A stretch of DNA of 64,000 nucleotides from Sodiomyces alkalinus F11 (lineage: Eukaryota > Ascomycota > Sordariomycetes > Glomerellales > Plectosphaerellaceae). The stretch covers positions 2,149,932 to 2,213,931 of the forward strand of contig NW_021167084.1 of NCBI RefSeq assembly GCF_003711515.1, written 5' to 3'. Position 1 is the first letter of the stretch, and each line of letters opens with the position of its first letter. Below are positions 1 to 11,318 of the stretch, in pieces. Both the position numbers and the translations under genes were made by a program. The notes under the pieces are model-generated. The model was not told the DNA's origin, searched no databases, and saw nothing but the letters and a program-made list of their open reading frames with translations.

Positions 1-1355
1 AGGAGAGACAGGGCAGGTGGGGCTTCCCCGTTTCTCCATGACTAAACCCCATTGGCACTTTTGGAAGGGGACGGGCGCTTTGTCTAGCAGCCAGTGTTTC
101 TTGCCTCAGTCAAACAGGCCCGATTTCTCCAATCAGGAGGCTTTCTCTGGGTCATCGAGTCCTTTTCCGCCTTCTGGCTCAATTCACCCGCACCATATAA
201 GACCTTCGCATACAACAGTACGGATTCTCAGTACGTTGTAATAAATACTTCGTACGTAGGTATAAACCAGACCGAGCCGAACCCAGACTTAGACTGCAGC
301 ATTTGGGAGAAATGACACTCAGACTGCGATCCAGGGACCAAGCCGTTTGTGATACCTTACAACGTATGTATGTACATACTAAGGTACGGAGTAGTAAAAG
401 TGATCAGTGGGTAAAGCGTCCTACGAATTCTTACGTACATACGGTACAGTACGATTGAGCTAAGTACCCACCTTATTGATACTGGGTACCAATTGGTACG
501 AAGCAAGATTACTACAACGGACGTAGCATATACGGAGGTACAGTACAAGCGACAGTACAAGGTACCAAGTGACCTCGCTCCCCTTCAATGGCTCTATCTC
601 TTCGTTCTGTTCCTTTCCTCCCCTCCCCCTCCTTTCTCTCGGCTCTCCTGTCCGTTCGCTTCCTATTCTTTGTCCCTGCCTTTCTTTTCTTGCTCTTCGG
701 CGGCGAAACCAGTAGAAGGTCTCCTACGAAGCGGCTCGGACTGACGGATGGACTTCGAATAGACGACGTACCACTGGATCCCTGCGGTCCCTTCCTTTGC
801 CAGTTCACCAGTTGCTCGATTAGATTATCTGGTTGAGTTGGAATCGGATTGCTATTGTCCTCTCTACCCACCAGCCACTTCTCCTTTTCGTTGCGACCCG
901 ACGCCACGCTCGCCTCGTCGACGCCAAACACTGATACCGACGCAGACGGCCGAACCGAACACTACCCTACGAACGTGTCTTCCTCGCTCATTTCCCTCGT
1001 CTTCCGACTCTCCTCCTGCCGATTACAACGTTGGTCTTCCCAGCTTCCGGTCTACGGCAACCCCATTAACCGCAATTCCCGTCCTGTTTTCGAAACCAAC
1101 CCCCCTTCAATTACCTCAATCGAGAGACAGCTTGGACGGCTCTGGTCCAGGACACGCCCTACTATACCCAGGCGTGAGCAAAAAACCAAACAATATAAAA
1201 AGTTCACCGGGGCAGTACCATAGCAGCACTGGCCAGTAGCCCTTTGTGTGCCTGAGGGAGAGAGCTGGCACCGAACCTGAAGACTCGGGCCCTTTCCCTG
1301 GCCTTCCTTCTTTCGCTTCCCTCCAGGTGTCATTGCACACCTCCCGGGACCAACC
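1..1355 (+). other. Upstream region and probable 5' leader of the C2H2 regulator gene
   Basis: No supportable gene. The first 500 bases hold several GTAC-type words (for example near 228-258, 360-395 and 432-455). A pyrimidine-rich stretch at about 600-690, rich in CCTCC and TTTCTC, resembles the CT-rich promoter and leader tracts common upstream of highly expressed fungal genes. Small open frames here are short, overlap each other in several frames and show no family resemblance. Confidence 0.5.
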
Positions 1356-2804
1356 ATGACCATGAACGACGCGGTCGTCAAGGTCGAAGCTACCACTATG
1401 ACGACCAATTCGGCCGGTGCTGCCGCCGACGATAGCGGTATGAGTTGTTAGGCTTCGTTTGCCCCTATTTCTCCTTCTTTCACCCAACCTCCCCCGACCC
1501 AGCGTGTCCTGGTTTCTCCCCCTTGCTCCTCGACGTTGTTTTCTTTCTTCTGTTGCTCATATCTTTCCGTGCCGTCAACGTATTGAACGCCCTTCAACTC
1601 ATCTCTCTCGTTCACGCAAAGTGCCTCTTTCACCATAACTGCGTTTCCGGCTGGAATTATCTCAGCTGATGGTTGTTCGTTTGCTTATAGCCTCTTCGAT
1701 CACCGTGAACACGAAAGCTCCGGCCAATTTCCCCCCGCCCAAGACGGACAAACCTCGTCCACATGTTTGTGGCACTTGTCAGCGCTCATTTGCTCGTCTC
1801 GAGCACCTGAAGCGTCATGAACGTTCCCATACGAAAGAAAAGCCCTTCGAGTGTCCCGAGTGCACGAGATGTTTTGCGCGCCGAGACTTGCTGCTGCGTC
1901 ACCAGCAGAAGCTGCACCAGACCACTACCCCGTCGTCTCGCCCGCGTGCACGTCGAGAGAGTACCAGTGGCACGCCTGGCCAGAGTAGAGCACGCAAGAA
2001 CAGTGTCGCTGGCCATCATGCGGGTGCTGGAACCAACCCGGGTTCGGGTGCCGCTTCGATGCGACCGAGGGCCAATACCATTAGTCACGTCGACGGCAGC
2101 GCCATGCACTTGATGGGCGGCTCGGCCAACCCTCAGGTGGCTCGCATGCCCCCTTCGCACGGTCATAACCGTCATCCTAGTCTTGCCGGCCTCCCCATGC
2201 ACCACCATATGGACGCGGGTTTCGGAGGCATGGCAACAGCCATGAGCCAACGTGGAGTCAACCATAACCTGCCCAAGCTGGAGACCCATGCCATAACAAA
2301 CAGTATGGACTTTACCAACAACGGCCTACGTACGGCCCCGCCCATGGCTTTCAACGGCGACTTCGACTTTGAAAACCTCCTCTTCGGTCCGGGGTCGACC
2401 ATCAACCCCAACGCCCTGCACTACAATGATTCACCGCCATCCTTGGGGCTGGACCCGACATCCCCCTTCCTGTCGGGCCTGCATGATGGTATGCCCGACA
2501 TGATGCTGTCCGCCAACCACCAGATGGATGACAGCTTTGACTGGCTCACCGGCTTCGAGCATCAAATGTCCTTCCAGGGCGCGGACAACGCCATCGACGG
2601 CTCCAGCCCTTCTGCCGTCAGCAACGTGAGCCAAAGCGGCATCAGCGACGTCATGCTCGATGGTTCCAACCGCCACATCTCCGCCGCGGCCACCACCTCC
2701 GCCATGTGGCAACCCGCCCTCATGGCCCCCCCGCAACTGCCAAACACCTTCTCCATGGACCTGAGCGGTTCTGTCTTCCCGGACCTGCTGAATGGGGCTC
2801 CCAT

Positions 2805-2835
<31 letters not shown>

Positions 2836-5226
2836 TCTACGGCCCAGAAAGGCAATGATGTGTACTTCTCGACCCCTCCACCCTCCATGAGCTCGCTCAG
2901 CCCTTCTCTCGTCCCCGGACTTAACACTCAGAATTTCAACCAGGCCCTCGGCTTCGCTGCCGGTCCGGACACACCCTCCTCTATCAACGGCGGAAACCAC
3001 GGCGTACCTCCCGTCTCCACCATCACCGACGCGACCCGCACCGCCATCGTAAACGCCTTGTCCCAATGCTCTTCCTTCGGCGGCCGCAAGTATTCCTTCC
3101 CGAACCCGGGCTCGCCCATGTCACCAGGTGTGCAGAACAACCCCACGACTGTGCCCGATCACGTAAAAACCCTCCCCAGCACAGCTGACCTCCAGCGATA
3201 CGTTGGGTGCTATCTTCGCTACTTCCACCCCCACATGCCCTTCCTGCACATCCCCACCCTGTCGTTTGATGTTCCCCCCTCTTCTTCCCATAACCGCTCC
3301 ACCACGCTGGCGGGGAGTGGTTGTCTGATTCTCTCCATGTCTGCCATCGGAGCCCTCTATGAGCGGGACAACGTGCAATCCAGGGACCTTTTCGAGACGG
3401 CCAAGAAGATGATCCAGCTGTACCTCGAGGAAAGGAGGAAAGCCGATGTCAGGAAAGCCGATTTCCGAAGGACTCCGGGCTCGGATTCCAACTCCCAATT
3501 CAACGAGGGCGCAGTTCATACCCCCGTCTGGCTGGTCCAGGCGATGCTCCTCAACGTGGTGTACGGGCACAACTGCGGGGATAAGACGGCGAACGACATT
3601 GCGTCCACGCACTGCGCCGCCCTGGTAAGCCTTGCGCAGGCCGCCGACCTGCTCCGCTCCGTCCGGGTCGAACCGTCCGAGAACTTGGATAGCCATATGA
3701 CCGATGACAGCTCATGGATCGGCGGCGGCAGTATGCGGCCCGAACCCGAGGAGCAGACCGAATGGATCCAATGGAAAACCACGGAGGAGCGGAAGCGTAC
3801 CCTCTACGCCGTCTTCATCATGTCCAGTCTTCTAGTAGCTGCGTATAACCACACTCCGGCCCTGACCAATTCGGAAATCCTGCTCGATCTGCCCTGTGAC
3901 GAAGAGTTCTTCGCCGCGGAGAGCAGTACGGCTTTCGCAGCCAGAGGTGGTGTCCGTGGCGCTAACCATAACCGCATGACATTCCACGAGGCCTTGGGCG
4001 AACTCCTTCGCGCCAACGAGAAGCGGCAGAAGCGAATGGCGGCGCTCAATGGAGCGTCCGGGGTACCTACCCAGCTGGGCAGTGCAGCTGGGGCCGAGCT
4101 GAAGCCCTCTACGTTCGGCTGCTTGATCCTCATCAACGCACTCCACAACTACATTTGGGAGACGCGGCAGCGCCACCACAACAAGGTCTGGACCACCGAG
4201 GAGACGGAGAAGATGCACAGGCACATCGAGCCGGCGTTGAAGGCGTGGCAGGCTGCGTGGGCGAGCAACCCGAGACACAGCCTAGAGCGGCCGAACCCGT
4301 CCGGACTGGGACCGCTCTCTGCGGATGCCATACCGCTTCTCGACCTGGCCTACGTGCGCCTCTTTGTGAATCTCTCCCGGTCGAAGGAAAGGTTTTGGCA
4401 ACGGGACTGGGACGGCATGGCCGAAGAGCTCTCGCGCGGTAGCGAGGTTGTCCAGCAGAACGAGCAGTCGCCAGCTTCCAATGCCGACTCCAACAGCACC
4501 GAGTCCTCGGATGCTTCGGCAGCGAGCTCCGTCTTTGTCGAGTCGCCTGCCACGCAACAATCAGCTTCGCCCGAATTTTCGGCGGTCAAGTTCCCCGCCG
4601 CTCCGTCGGAGCAATCGGCGGCCCAGGCGTCGTCGGGGCGATCGACGTCGCGTCGGGAGAAGCACCTGCGCAAGGCGGCCTTTTACGCGGCCGACTCGCT
4701 TGCCATGGCGGACAAGCTCGGCGTGACCTTTGCGGAGTTCTCCAGCAAGGAGTTGCCGCTGCAGTCGGCCATGTGCGCCTTCGATTGCGCGCAGGTGCTG
4801 GCGGAGTGGGTGGCGACATTACAGGATCGCGTCGGCCGGTATCTGGGTATTCTCGGTCAGGACGACGTCGACCTCACACAAGTGCCGGCGATCATGCTCT
4901 TGGAGGAAGAAGACGTGAAGCTTCTCAGCAAAGTGCAGGACGTCTTGGCCAACGCCGACATCAAGATCAATGTGGAAGTGGTCAGCGGGACGATGGCCGC
5001 CGTGCAGATGGATGACCATAATGGCTACGCCGCCCGGATTTTGCGTGTCACTGCTTGTCTTCTCGAAAAAGCAGCTGTCTGGCCAGGTGAGAGCGGCAAC
5101 AAGACTGCCGGCCGATTTGTTTTACTGACACCCCGAACAGTCACCCATCTCATGGCACAGAGCCTGGAGACCCACGCAAACCATGTGCGTGCCCGAGCGG
5201 AGAAGTCTGTCATGGCTTGTGAGTGA
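1356..5226 (+). CDS. C2H2 zinc-finger transcription factor with fungal-trans domain (AmdX/ADR1-type)
   Basis: Probable nuclear DNA-binding regulator. The proposed CDS joins 1356-1437, 1691-5086 and 5141-5226, giving 1187 residues. Intron 1 (GTATGA...TATAG) restores phase and adds a 27-residue N-terminus with two nearby ATGs. The last 54-nt intron (GTGAGA, branch ACTGAC, ACAG) is a multiple of three without a stop, so the frame also reads through it. Two adjacent C2H2 fingers lie at residues 54-74 (C54, C57, H70, H74) and 82-103 (C82, C85, H98, H103), joined by a TKEKPFE linker as in ADR1-type fingers. Then comes a long low-complexity region rich in Pro, Ser, Met and Gln, including a PQ repeat near 2811-2835. 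A fungal-trans-like helical domain starts near residue 525 with the pattern [15 protein letters not shown]. The pairing of fingers and this domain is known for AmdX-like regulators of nitrogen or carbon use; target genes cannot be read from sequence. Confidence 0.88.
5087..5140 (+). other. 54-nt in-phase 3' intron of the C2H2 regulator
   Basis: The segment begins GTGAGAG, has the branch-like word TTACTGACA and ends CGAACAG. Removing it joins Val-Trp-Pro to Val-Thr-His-Leu and keeps the frame. Because it holds 18 sense codons and no stop, an unspliced reading adds 18 residues. Splicing is preferred for its consensus sites and typical minimal fungal intron length. Confidence 0.7.
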
Positions 5227-6764
5227 AGAGAAGGCATGTCATGGCTGGTTTTCCGACGATCAACTCTATATTTTCTCTACCGGATCCATGGGTGAAGGAA
5301 GATCTAGAAGCGGCATTACAGTCCACCCTGGAGCCCGCTTGTACATGATTCGAGATGAGCAATTGCGAGTCAAGGGAAGAAGAAGAAGAAGAAGAAGAAG
5401 AAGAAGAAGAAATACGTTCACATCGACAGAAAAATGCTTTTACGACGCATGAGATGCACGGAGAGAGACGGAGATACCCTGGTATTTGTGAAGGGAGGTT
5501 TTACATGCGATGCACGACAGTGGCTCTCGATGAACTGGATATTCGGCGGGCTTGGGAGTGCTGCTTTTTCAGTCCACTCGAGTCGGGAGTTGCTTGCCAA
5601 CGGTACTCGGAAACGCGACTAACTACAACGAGAAGAGCAGGGCTTTGGTGGCGTTTTGATTTATGGCGATTTATTGGAACAGCGAATAAAGAGCAGTGAC
5701 GGCTCATAGGACTACGACGGCCTATATGTTTGTATTTGTTTCCTAGCAGCACTGTGATGCTCTGGGACGTTGCGAGCGCGCAGCTGGGAGGGCTGGGCGA
5801 ACGTACAAAGATTCAACACAGACGATGGGGATGCAAGGGGAGGGATTTTTTTTTTCTTTCTTCATGGCGATTCCGCTTGATCATGAACTCGGGGCCGACA
5901 TCACGGATTTTCTTGGAAGGTGACGGTATGGAACAGGCGAGCGGAGGATTCATCATCCGGATAGTCGGTAGACGAGCCAGTCGATGTGAGCTTCTTTGTA
6001 AGCTTATAGGGCAATTCATGATTTCCCATCGAGCGCATGGTTGCTCGTGACCCCTCGAGTGGACAAAGACATCTTCGCTTCGTGTTGTCCATGTTTATAC
6101 CGGTTGAGCTGAGTACAATAGGGCGACGAACGGACAGTCAGACGACCTGAAGACCTGGCCTGGATCACAACGAATGGTCAGTATCATGCCAAAGAAGCTT
6201 GATGCCACGGAGTAGAGATACTATAACGGAAAATCAGTGTCTCAAACAAAGTGACTGCCATTCCATCATGAGTTCGGTCTGGTAATATTACGGACATGTT
6301 TGCTTCGTCGTGTCAAGGTATGTCGAAAGGCATGTGACGATGTTGTCCATGATTATCTGGGACGAGCTGGGGATGTAGCATACATGTAAGAAGGGCTCTC
6401 TCTCTCATATAGACTTCTTTGAGGCCCCTGTTGAAGATACCGCCTTTGTTGGTATTATTTGTGACAAAGAGACTGTTAACGACGATCAAAGAGAGTGGGA
6501 AAGGCGGTTGATTCTGCGCAGTGCCGAACAAAAGATATTGTCTGCTTCTCCTCGAGCTTCACGGGTCGAAGCATATAAAAGTGAGAGTGTCCACATGGAA
6601 TGGAATCTCGTCCAAGGCTAGGAGCAGCAGATTCTGTATTTCGAACCTTTCGTATGGTTGCAGGACAACTTCTTCGGAAAGCCACAAAACAAACCTATTC
6701 TTTTCATCGGTTTGATTCAACAGACAATCCAGCTGCATGACGTGCACGAACACCAAGGTGAGTG
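5227..6764. other. Intergenic region between the C2H2 regulator and the 6765 gene
   Basis: Contains the presumed 3' end of the regulator, a GAA microsatellite and the presumed promoter of the next gene. Short frames occur on both strands, but none is long or family-like. I see no structured RNA or mobile element. Confidence 0.5.
5376..5412. repeat. (GAA)n microsatellite
   Basis: About twelve uninterrupted GAA units lie in the 3' flank of the C2H2 regulator, some 150 bases after its stop. The tract is outside the predicted coding region. Confidence 0.95.
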
Positions 6765-8486
6765 ATGTCTACCCGACGACCAACACCGACCCCAGGAGGC
6801 CAGGGGTCCATCAATTCCCACATGCAGACCCTCGACCCCCTCGCCGCTTGCTACCGCGACTGTAAACCGTTGCTTCTCCATCCATCCTCGCCGACGCCAC
6901 AGGAGTTCGAGACGGGGGTCAGAGCACTGGTCAAGTTTGGGGGCACGGTCGACTGGGACGTCGTGCGGCGCCGGTTACGCGAGGAGGCGACGATGGACGA
7001 ACTCGCGCGGACGAAACGGTACCTCGCGCTCCTGGTCCCGTTGTACGACCAGCTCCTGGTGGCGAGGGGCCTTCCGTCGGCGCCGGTGGGGGATATCGTC
7101 TTTAATGAGAATGGTTGGAGAAGGATCGTCAGCGAGTGTGAGGAAGTTCTCCTTGACGGGTCGACCCAGGCCTGCTGCTCTTCGTGCGCTTCGTGCCGTT
7201 CGTCCTCGTCGAAGGCCGGGGGGGAGGGTCGGACGTCGCAATCCTCTTCCTCGTATTCGTCCTCTTCCGTGCTTTCCCCCTCCTCCGCCGTCTCTTCCGC
7301 ACCTTCCTCTACCGCCTCGCCGAATAGGGTGCAAGCGGAAGCAAGGATACGGGCCAAGCCCGAGCTGCGCATCTTCTACCACGGCGAGGACATGAGGTGG
7401 GGCGTCCCGGTCCCGGTCTGCGGTTTCCCGCCGCGGATCGCGTTCACGCAGGAAGGCACGGTGACGGACGGACACCTCACGCTTCCCCTCGGACCGGGGA
7501 CCACGGGCGAAGCCGTCCTGCTGGAACTGTTCGCCAGGGAGGACTTGCCGGGTTCGTTTTCCGGGGCCGTCGTCTCGGCGGACGGGTGGCTGTCGTACGG
7601 GGCTTTCCAGACGGTCAGGGTGGGGCCCGGGACGCTGGGGGAGCGGCATCTCCTGCCGATGAGGTGTCAGGGTCGAAAGTACGGCCTTCTTGGTGGCGGC
7701 TTGAACTGGGAAAACGCGGCGAGACCGGATGGCGTGGGGCGGGCCCGGAATGCGCACATGGCGAACGCTTGCACGGCGGGTCCGGTTCCGGTTCCAGGTA
7801 AGTTTGGGGGGTCCTGCGGGTGGAATGCGAACGAGACACCGCAAAACTCGTTTCAGGGGGGGGATCCCTTCCACAGCGGCAACGCCAACGACCCTTTCAC
7901 GAGTAGGTCGAACGGGTTGTTTTCTAAGCCGGGCGGCGGCGGCGCTTTTGCACAGCAGCCGAGCCGGGTTGAAGATGTGGAGATGGGCGGTATGGACGAT
8001 GTAGGTGCCTCGTTTTGTGCGTCGCGCCCTCGTTCTGTGTTTGATGCGCCGTTTTTGCAACGGGGGTTCGGGACCCATAACACGATACAGGCTCAACAAC
8101 AGGTGAATGTGTTTTACGGCGGCGGCGGCGGTGCTGGTGGTAATAACGGCACTGACAGTGGCGGACTTGGCAAGGTTCGCATCGACGTGTTGCTGGATAT
8201 GATTCTCGAGGCTCATGAATCGCAGAAACAGACTGCAGATGCAGGGTCGGACGATGCCGAGTCTGATGAGTCGGCTGAGTCGGCTGAGACCGAGCAGTCG
8301 GAAGAGTCTGAGGAGTCCGAAGAGATGGATGTAGAAACGCCCGAGCAGCCTCATCTTCAGAAGAACGGCCTCTCAAGTACAATCAGGGGTAAAAATGGCG
8401 GCTGGAAGAGACCAAGTGGTCACGCTGGACGCAAGCCTACAAAGAAGTTCAGGAAGAGAGTATCTCGTAGAAGAGGAAAAAGATAA
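6765..8486 (+). CDS. Hypothetical protein, 573 residues, with acidic and basic C-terminal tail
   Basis: I do not recognise this protein. One long frame starts at an ATG at 6765. The N-terminal part (about residues 20-130) looks globular and helical, with a run containing WDVVRRRLREEATMDE. A Ser-rich, low-complexity linker follows (about 145-195), then a possible second folded part around 200-320 with IFYHGEDMRWGVPVPVCGF. The C-terminal third has Gly/Asn/Gln-rich stretches, a strongly acidic Glu/Ser/Asp run near 495-530 and a very basic Arg/Lys tail that could act as a nuclear localisation signal (inference). A GTAAGT at about 7798 and a TTTCAG near 7855 could mark a 57-nt intron, but no clear branch point is seen, so it was left coding. 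It is convergent with the annexin gene, the two stops lying about 210 bases apart. Confidence 0.7.
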   Translation: MSTRRPTPTPGGQGSINSHMQTLDPLAACYRDCKPLLLHPSSPTPQEFETGVRALVKFGGTVDWDVVRRRLREEATMDELARTKRYLALLVPLYDQLLVARGLPSAPVGDIVFNENGWRRIVSECEEVLLDGSTQACCSSCASCRSSSSKAGGEGRTSQSSSSYSSSSVLSPSSAVSSAPSSTASPNRVQAEARIRAKPELRIFYHGEDMRWGVPVPVCGFPPRIAFTQEGTVTDGHLTLPLGPGTTGEAVLLELFAREDLPGSFSGAVVSADGWLSYGAFQTVRVGPGTLGERHLLPMRCQGRKYGLLGGGLNWENAARPDGVGRARNAHMANACTAGPVPVPGKFGGSCGWNANETPQNSFQGGDPFHSGNANDPFTSRSNGLFSKPGGGGAFAQQPSRVEDVEMGGMDDVGASFCASRPRSVFDAPFLQRGFGTHNTIQAQQQVNVFYGGGGGAGGNNGTDSGGLGKVRIDVLLDMILEAHESQKQTADAGSDDAESDESAESAETEQSEESEESEEMDVETPEQPHLQKNGLSSTIRGKNGGWKRPSGHAGRKPTKKFRKRVSRRRGKR

Positions 8487-8696
8487 ATATACAATGCAAT
8501 AATCTGTTTTGATGACTTTGAGTGCCTTTTCCTTTTCCTTCGTCTCTACCTTGTTAGGAACAGAAATGTGGACGGGGGTCTTCAAGTCTCCCTGCCAAGA
8601 ACCCATTGAACCACCGGATGCTAATCCACAACGATCCAAAAGGTGATACCCGAGACTCCTCAGCTGTATATGTATTCCAGGCCGTTTCCCTCATAT

Positions 8697-10230
8697 TCAG
8701 GCATCACCTCTCCCGATCAAGCCAAGCATCACGTCCTCGAAATCGCCGCTCAATATTTCCTTCACGTCCTTAGCAAGCGGACGCCCATACTTGGCCTTGT
8801 AGGCCGCTTTGGCAGCGTCCAGCCGACTCCTGTCCCAATACAGGGAGACGACGCGGTGGGCAAACAGCCTGTCCTTCGTCTTGGTCAGGGCCTCCCTCAG
8901 CCGGTCCGCATCGGCGGCGGCCCGGTCCTGGGCGGTCCGCAGCATGCGCAGCAAAGCGTCCTCCATGTCGCCGCGGAACTCCTTCTCGATGACGCGCTGC
9001 AGGTCGCGGTGGTACTTGCGGCGGTAGGCGTGGGCGATGGCGGCGAGCTGGGCGTCGCTGCTGCTGGCGAAGACCTGCGCCACGGCGACGGCGTTGACGC
9101 CGATGGTGCCCTCGGTGGCGCGCTGCAGCTCGGTGACCTTGGCGTCGGTCTCGTGCGGCAGGACGGGGGCGGCGTCCTCGGCGCGCGCCGCCGCCGTCCC
9201 GGAGAGGAGGAGCATGCTGTACAGGCGGAACAGGGTGTCGTTGACGTCGCCCTTGAGGTCGACGAGGAGGTCGCGGTTCTTGAGGCGCCGGTACTCGGCC
9301 TGGATGGCGCGCAGGTCCGCGTTGGAGCGGCACAGGAGCACGTCGTTGAGGGCGTCCTCGTCGGTGCCCATGCGGTTGATGGCCTTGTCGAGCACGCGGG
9401 CGTCGTTTTCCAGGGGGCCCCGGAGGAGGGCGAGCAGGGTGGTCTCCAGGGCGCCGCGGGTCTCGCTCTCGATGTCCGTGGCTAGGTCGCGGATGAAGTG
9501 GGCGTTGTAGTCCCGCACGAGCTGGGCCATGGCCCACGGGTTGGCGTACTTGGGGCTGGTCAGGATGCGGATGAGGGATTTCTCGTCGCATCCTATGCCT
9601 TTCATGGCCTTGCGGAGGCCTTCGACGTCGCTGTTCGTGTCTACTGGCTGTACCCAGGCCTTCTGCGCCGGATCATAGCCCGGGGATGCTGGTGTTGGTT
9701 GGGCGGCGTAGGGGCCATACGAGGATGGTGTGCCATGTGGTGGTCCTTGAGTCCAGGGCTGAGGAGGCTGCGTAAATGAAGATGAAAGTGTTTGTTAGCC
9801 CGTGCACTGAAGTGAAGTTCGTACCATTGGAACTTACGGGAGCTTGGTAGTAGTAGTGTTGCGGCTGACCAGGAGGAGGTGGTGGCGGCAACTGGTCATA
9901 GAATGGATGTTGTTGCTGCTGCTGTGGATAGGGTTGGGCCGGTTGGCTAGGATATGCCTGGCCAAGCTGGTGTGCTTGGGGTGGAGGACCCCCGAGACCT
10001 GGTTGATAATGTGTAGTCGGAGGAGGTTGACCCGGGACGCCTGTTGTAGCCGGAGGTGCGTAGCTGTAATAGGATTGTTGCTGATGCTGATAGGGTGGCT
10101 GTCCGGCTGGCGGTGGTCCTTGGGAATAGCTGCCAGTGGGAGGGCCTCCCGGGGGAGCACCTGGACCTGGCTGAGGACCTGGCTGAGGACCAGGCTGCCC
10201 GTAATATCCATAGGGTGGCTGAGAGCTCAT
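8697..10230 (-). CDS. Annexin with long Pro/Gly/Gln-rich N-terminus
   Basis: Annexins bind acidic phospholipids in a Ca2+-dependent way at membranes. The CDS joins 10230-9838 and 9767-8697 on the minus strand (487 residues). The intron at 9768-9837 has GTAAGT, a GCTAAC branch and ACGCAG, and joins two frames in phase 0. Residues 1-170 are rich in Pro, Gly, Gln and Tyr, typical of the disordered heads of fungal annexins. The core from about residue 178 has four annexin repeats. Repeat 1 carries the KGIGCDE loop, which resembles a type II Ca2+ site (GxGT then an acidic residue about 38 positions later). Repeat 2 carries MGTDE and a downstream DLKGD acidic partner. Repeats 3 and 4 are diverged and lack a clear GxGT loop. 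The gene is divergent from the calcium uniporter gene. Confidence 0.93.
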
Positions 10231-11318
10231 TGGAGGTTAGGTTGGAGAGTGAGAATGAGATGAGAGGTTGTGTTTCTCATCAGAAGTTAGCAAACCCGCG
10301 CGAGTCGCGCGTGATATAAGTTATAAGTTATAACCTTTAGCCAGGTGGCTTAGCGGAGTCCAATGGTCTATAACCCCTATCCCGATTCCCGAGTCCCGAG
10401 CTAACATCTAAGAGGCCTCCCCTGCGCCTTAGTCCCTGAATGCCTGCCTACCAGTGGCTGTAGGAGAAGGCTACCTACCTAGAAGCTTATTAGCAGGCTA
10501 AGCTTATTAGCAGGCTAAGCTTATTAGCAGGCTAAGGTAGCTGGTAGCTTCCCTTAGGTAGCCACCTGCAATTTAATCGTACAAAGTACGAAGTACGTAC
10601 AACGTAGCTTTTCACGTTCTCCCGTTCAAACGACAACTTATAGCGCCGCACGGACCGCGCCATTAACCAACCACAAGTTACCTAGCCCTACCTAGGGTCG
10701 CAGGCCGCGTCTTATTGGTTAGCCGCCAGAGGGTGTATATGAAGTATTTCCCGGTGCCCTGGCATCGTTACTGCTTGCCTCCGAGTCCCGTCAAACACAT
10801 ATCTGCTGTAGAATTGGTGTGTTAACAGAGGTTTCTGCCATTTAATTCACTACAAACCATCAGAATGATGCGCAGATGTCCGCGAATAGGTTACCGTAAT
10901 CGAAGGGGGAGAGGTTCGAGAGATGACCAAATCGCCAGTCAGCATCGAAATTGCAACCGCAATCGGTCGAGAGTTGAAGCGGTCTACACGTACATCTCAC
11001 GGTGCTCACCGACCGCCTCTTTAAACTGACCTTGATGACTAATCATCTATCATCCACTACACGTGGAAGTACTTTCTCCTTTATCGGTTAAGGTACCGGT
11101 AGCTCAAATGCTCAACGTGCAACGCATTTGACGTCATGACAGTCTGTTCCTGCCGGGAACTTTTGACCAATTTTGACCAAGTACCTCCATCATGAAGGCC
11201 TCATTGAAAGGTACATGTTCCAAGACACCGGTATTTGAAGGGCACAGGGGGCTTGTCCTTTCCGACTTCGCAGTTGCAGATTCCCCTTCGAGTCGTTGAC
11301 TCCTGGGCAGAACACCTG
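10231..11318. other. Shared divergent promoter region of annexin and MCU genes
   Basis: About 1.1 kb separates the two start codons. It holds a 17-bp triplicated repeat and a cluster of GTAC words near 10574-10605 (AAAGTACGAAGTACGTACAA). A repeated AGTTATA word lies at 10318-10332. No gene is supported. Confidence 0.5.
10483..10533. repeat. 17-bp tandem repeat, three perfect copies
   Basis: The unit aagcttattagcaggct occurs three times head to tail without mismatch at 10483-10499, 10500-10516 and 10517-10533. It lies in the annexin/MCU intergenic region, about 250 bases upstream of the annexin start. Confidence 0.95.

Noticed and set aside
512..931. 139-codon minus-strand frame upstream of the C2H2 regulator
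   Set aside because: Arg/Lys/Glu-rich because it is antisense to a pyrimidine-rich leader. No family resemblance.
6975..8354. 459-codon minus-strand frame opposite the 6765 gene
   Set aside because: An Arg/Pro/His-rich translation typical of the antisense shadow of a GC-rich coding frame. The plus frame has the better start and composition.
8643..9485. 280-codon plus-strand frame over the annexin gene
   Set aside because: A shadow of the annexin frame, consisting of Val/Gly/Ala runs. The minus strand has clear annexin repeats.
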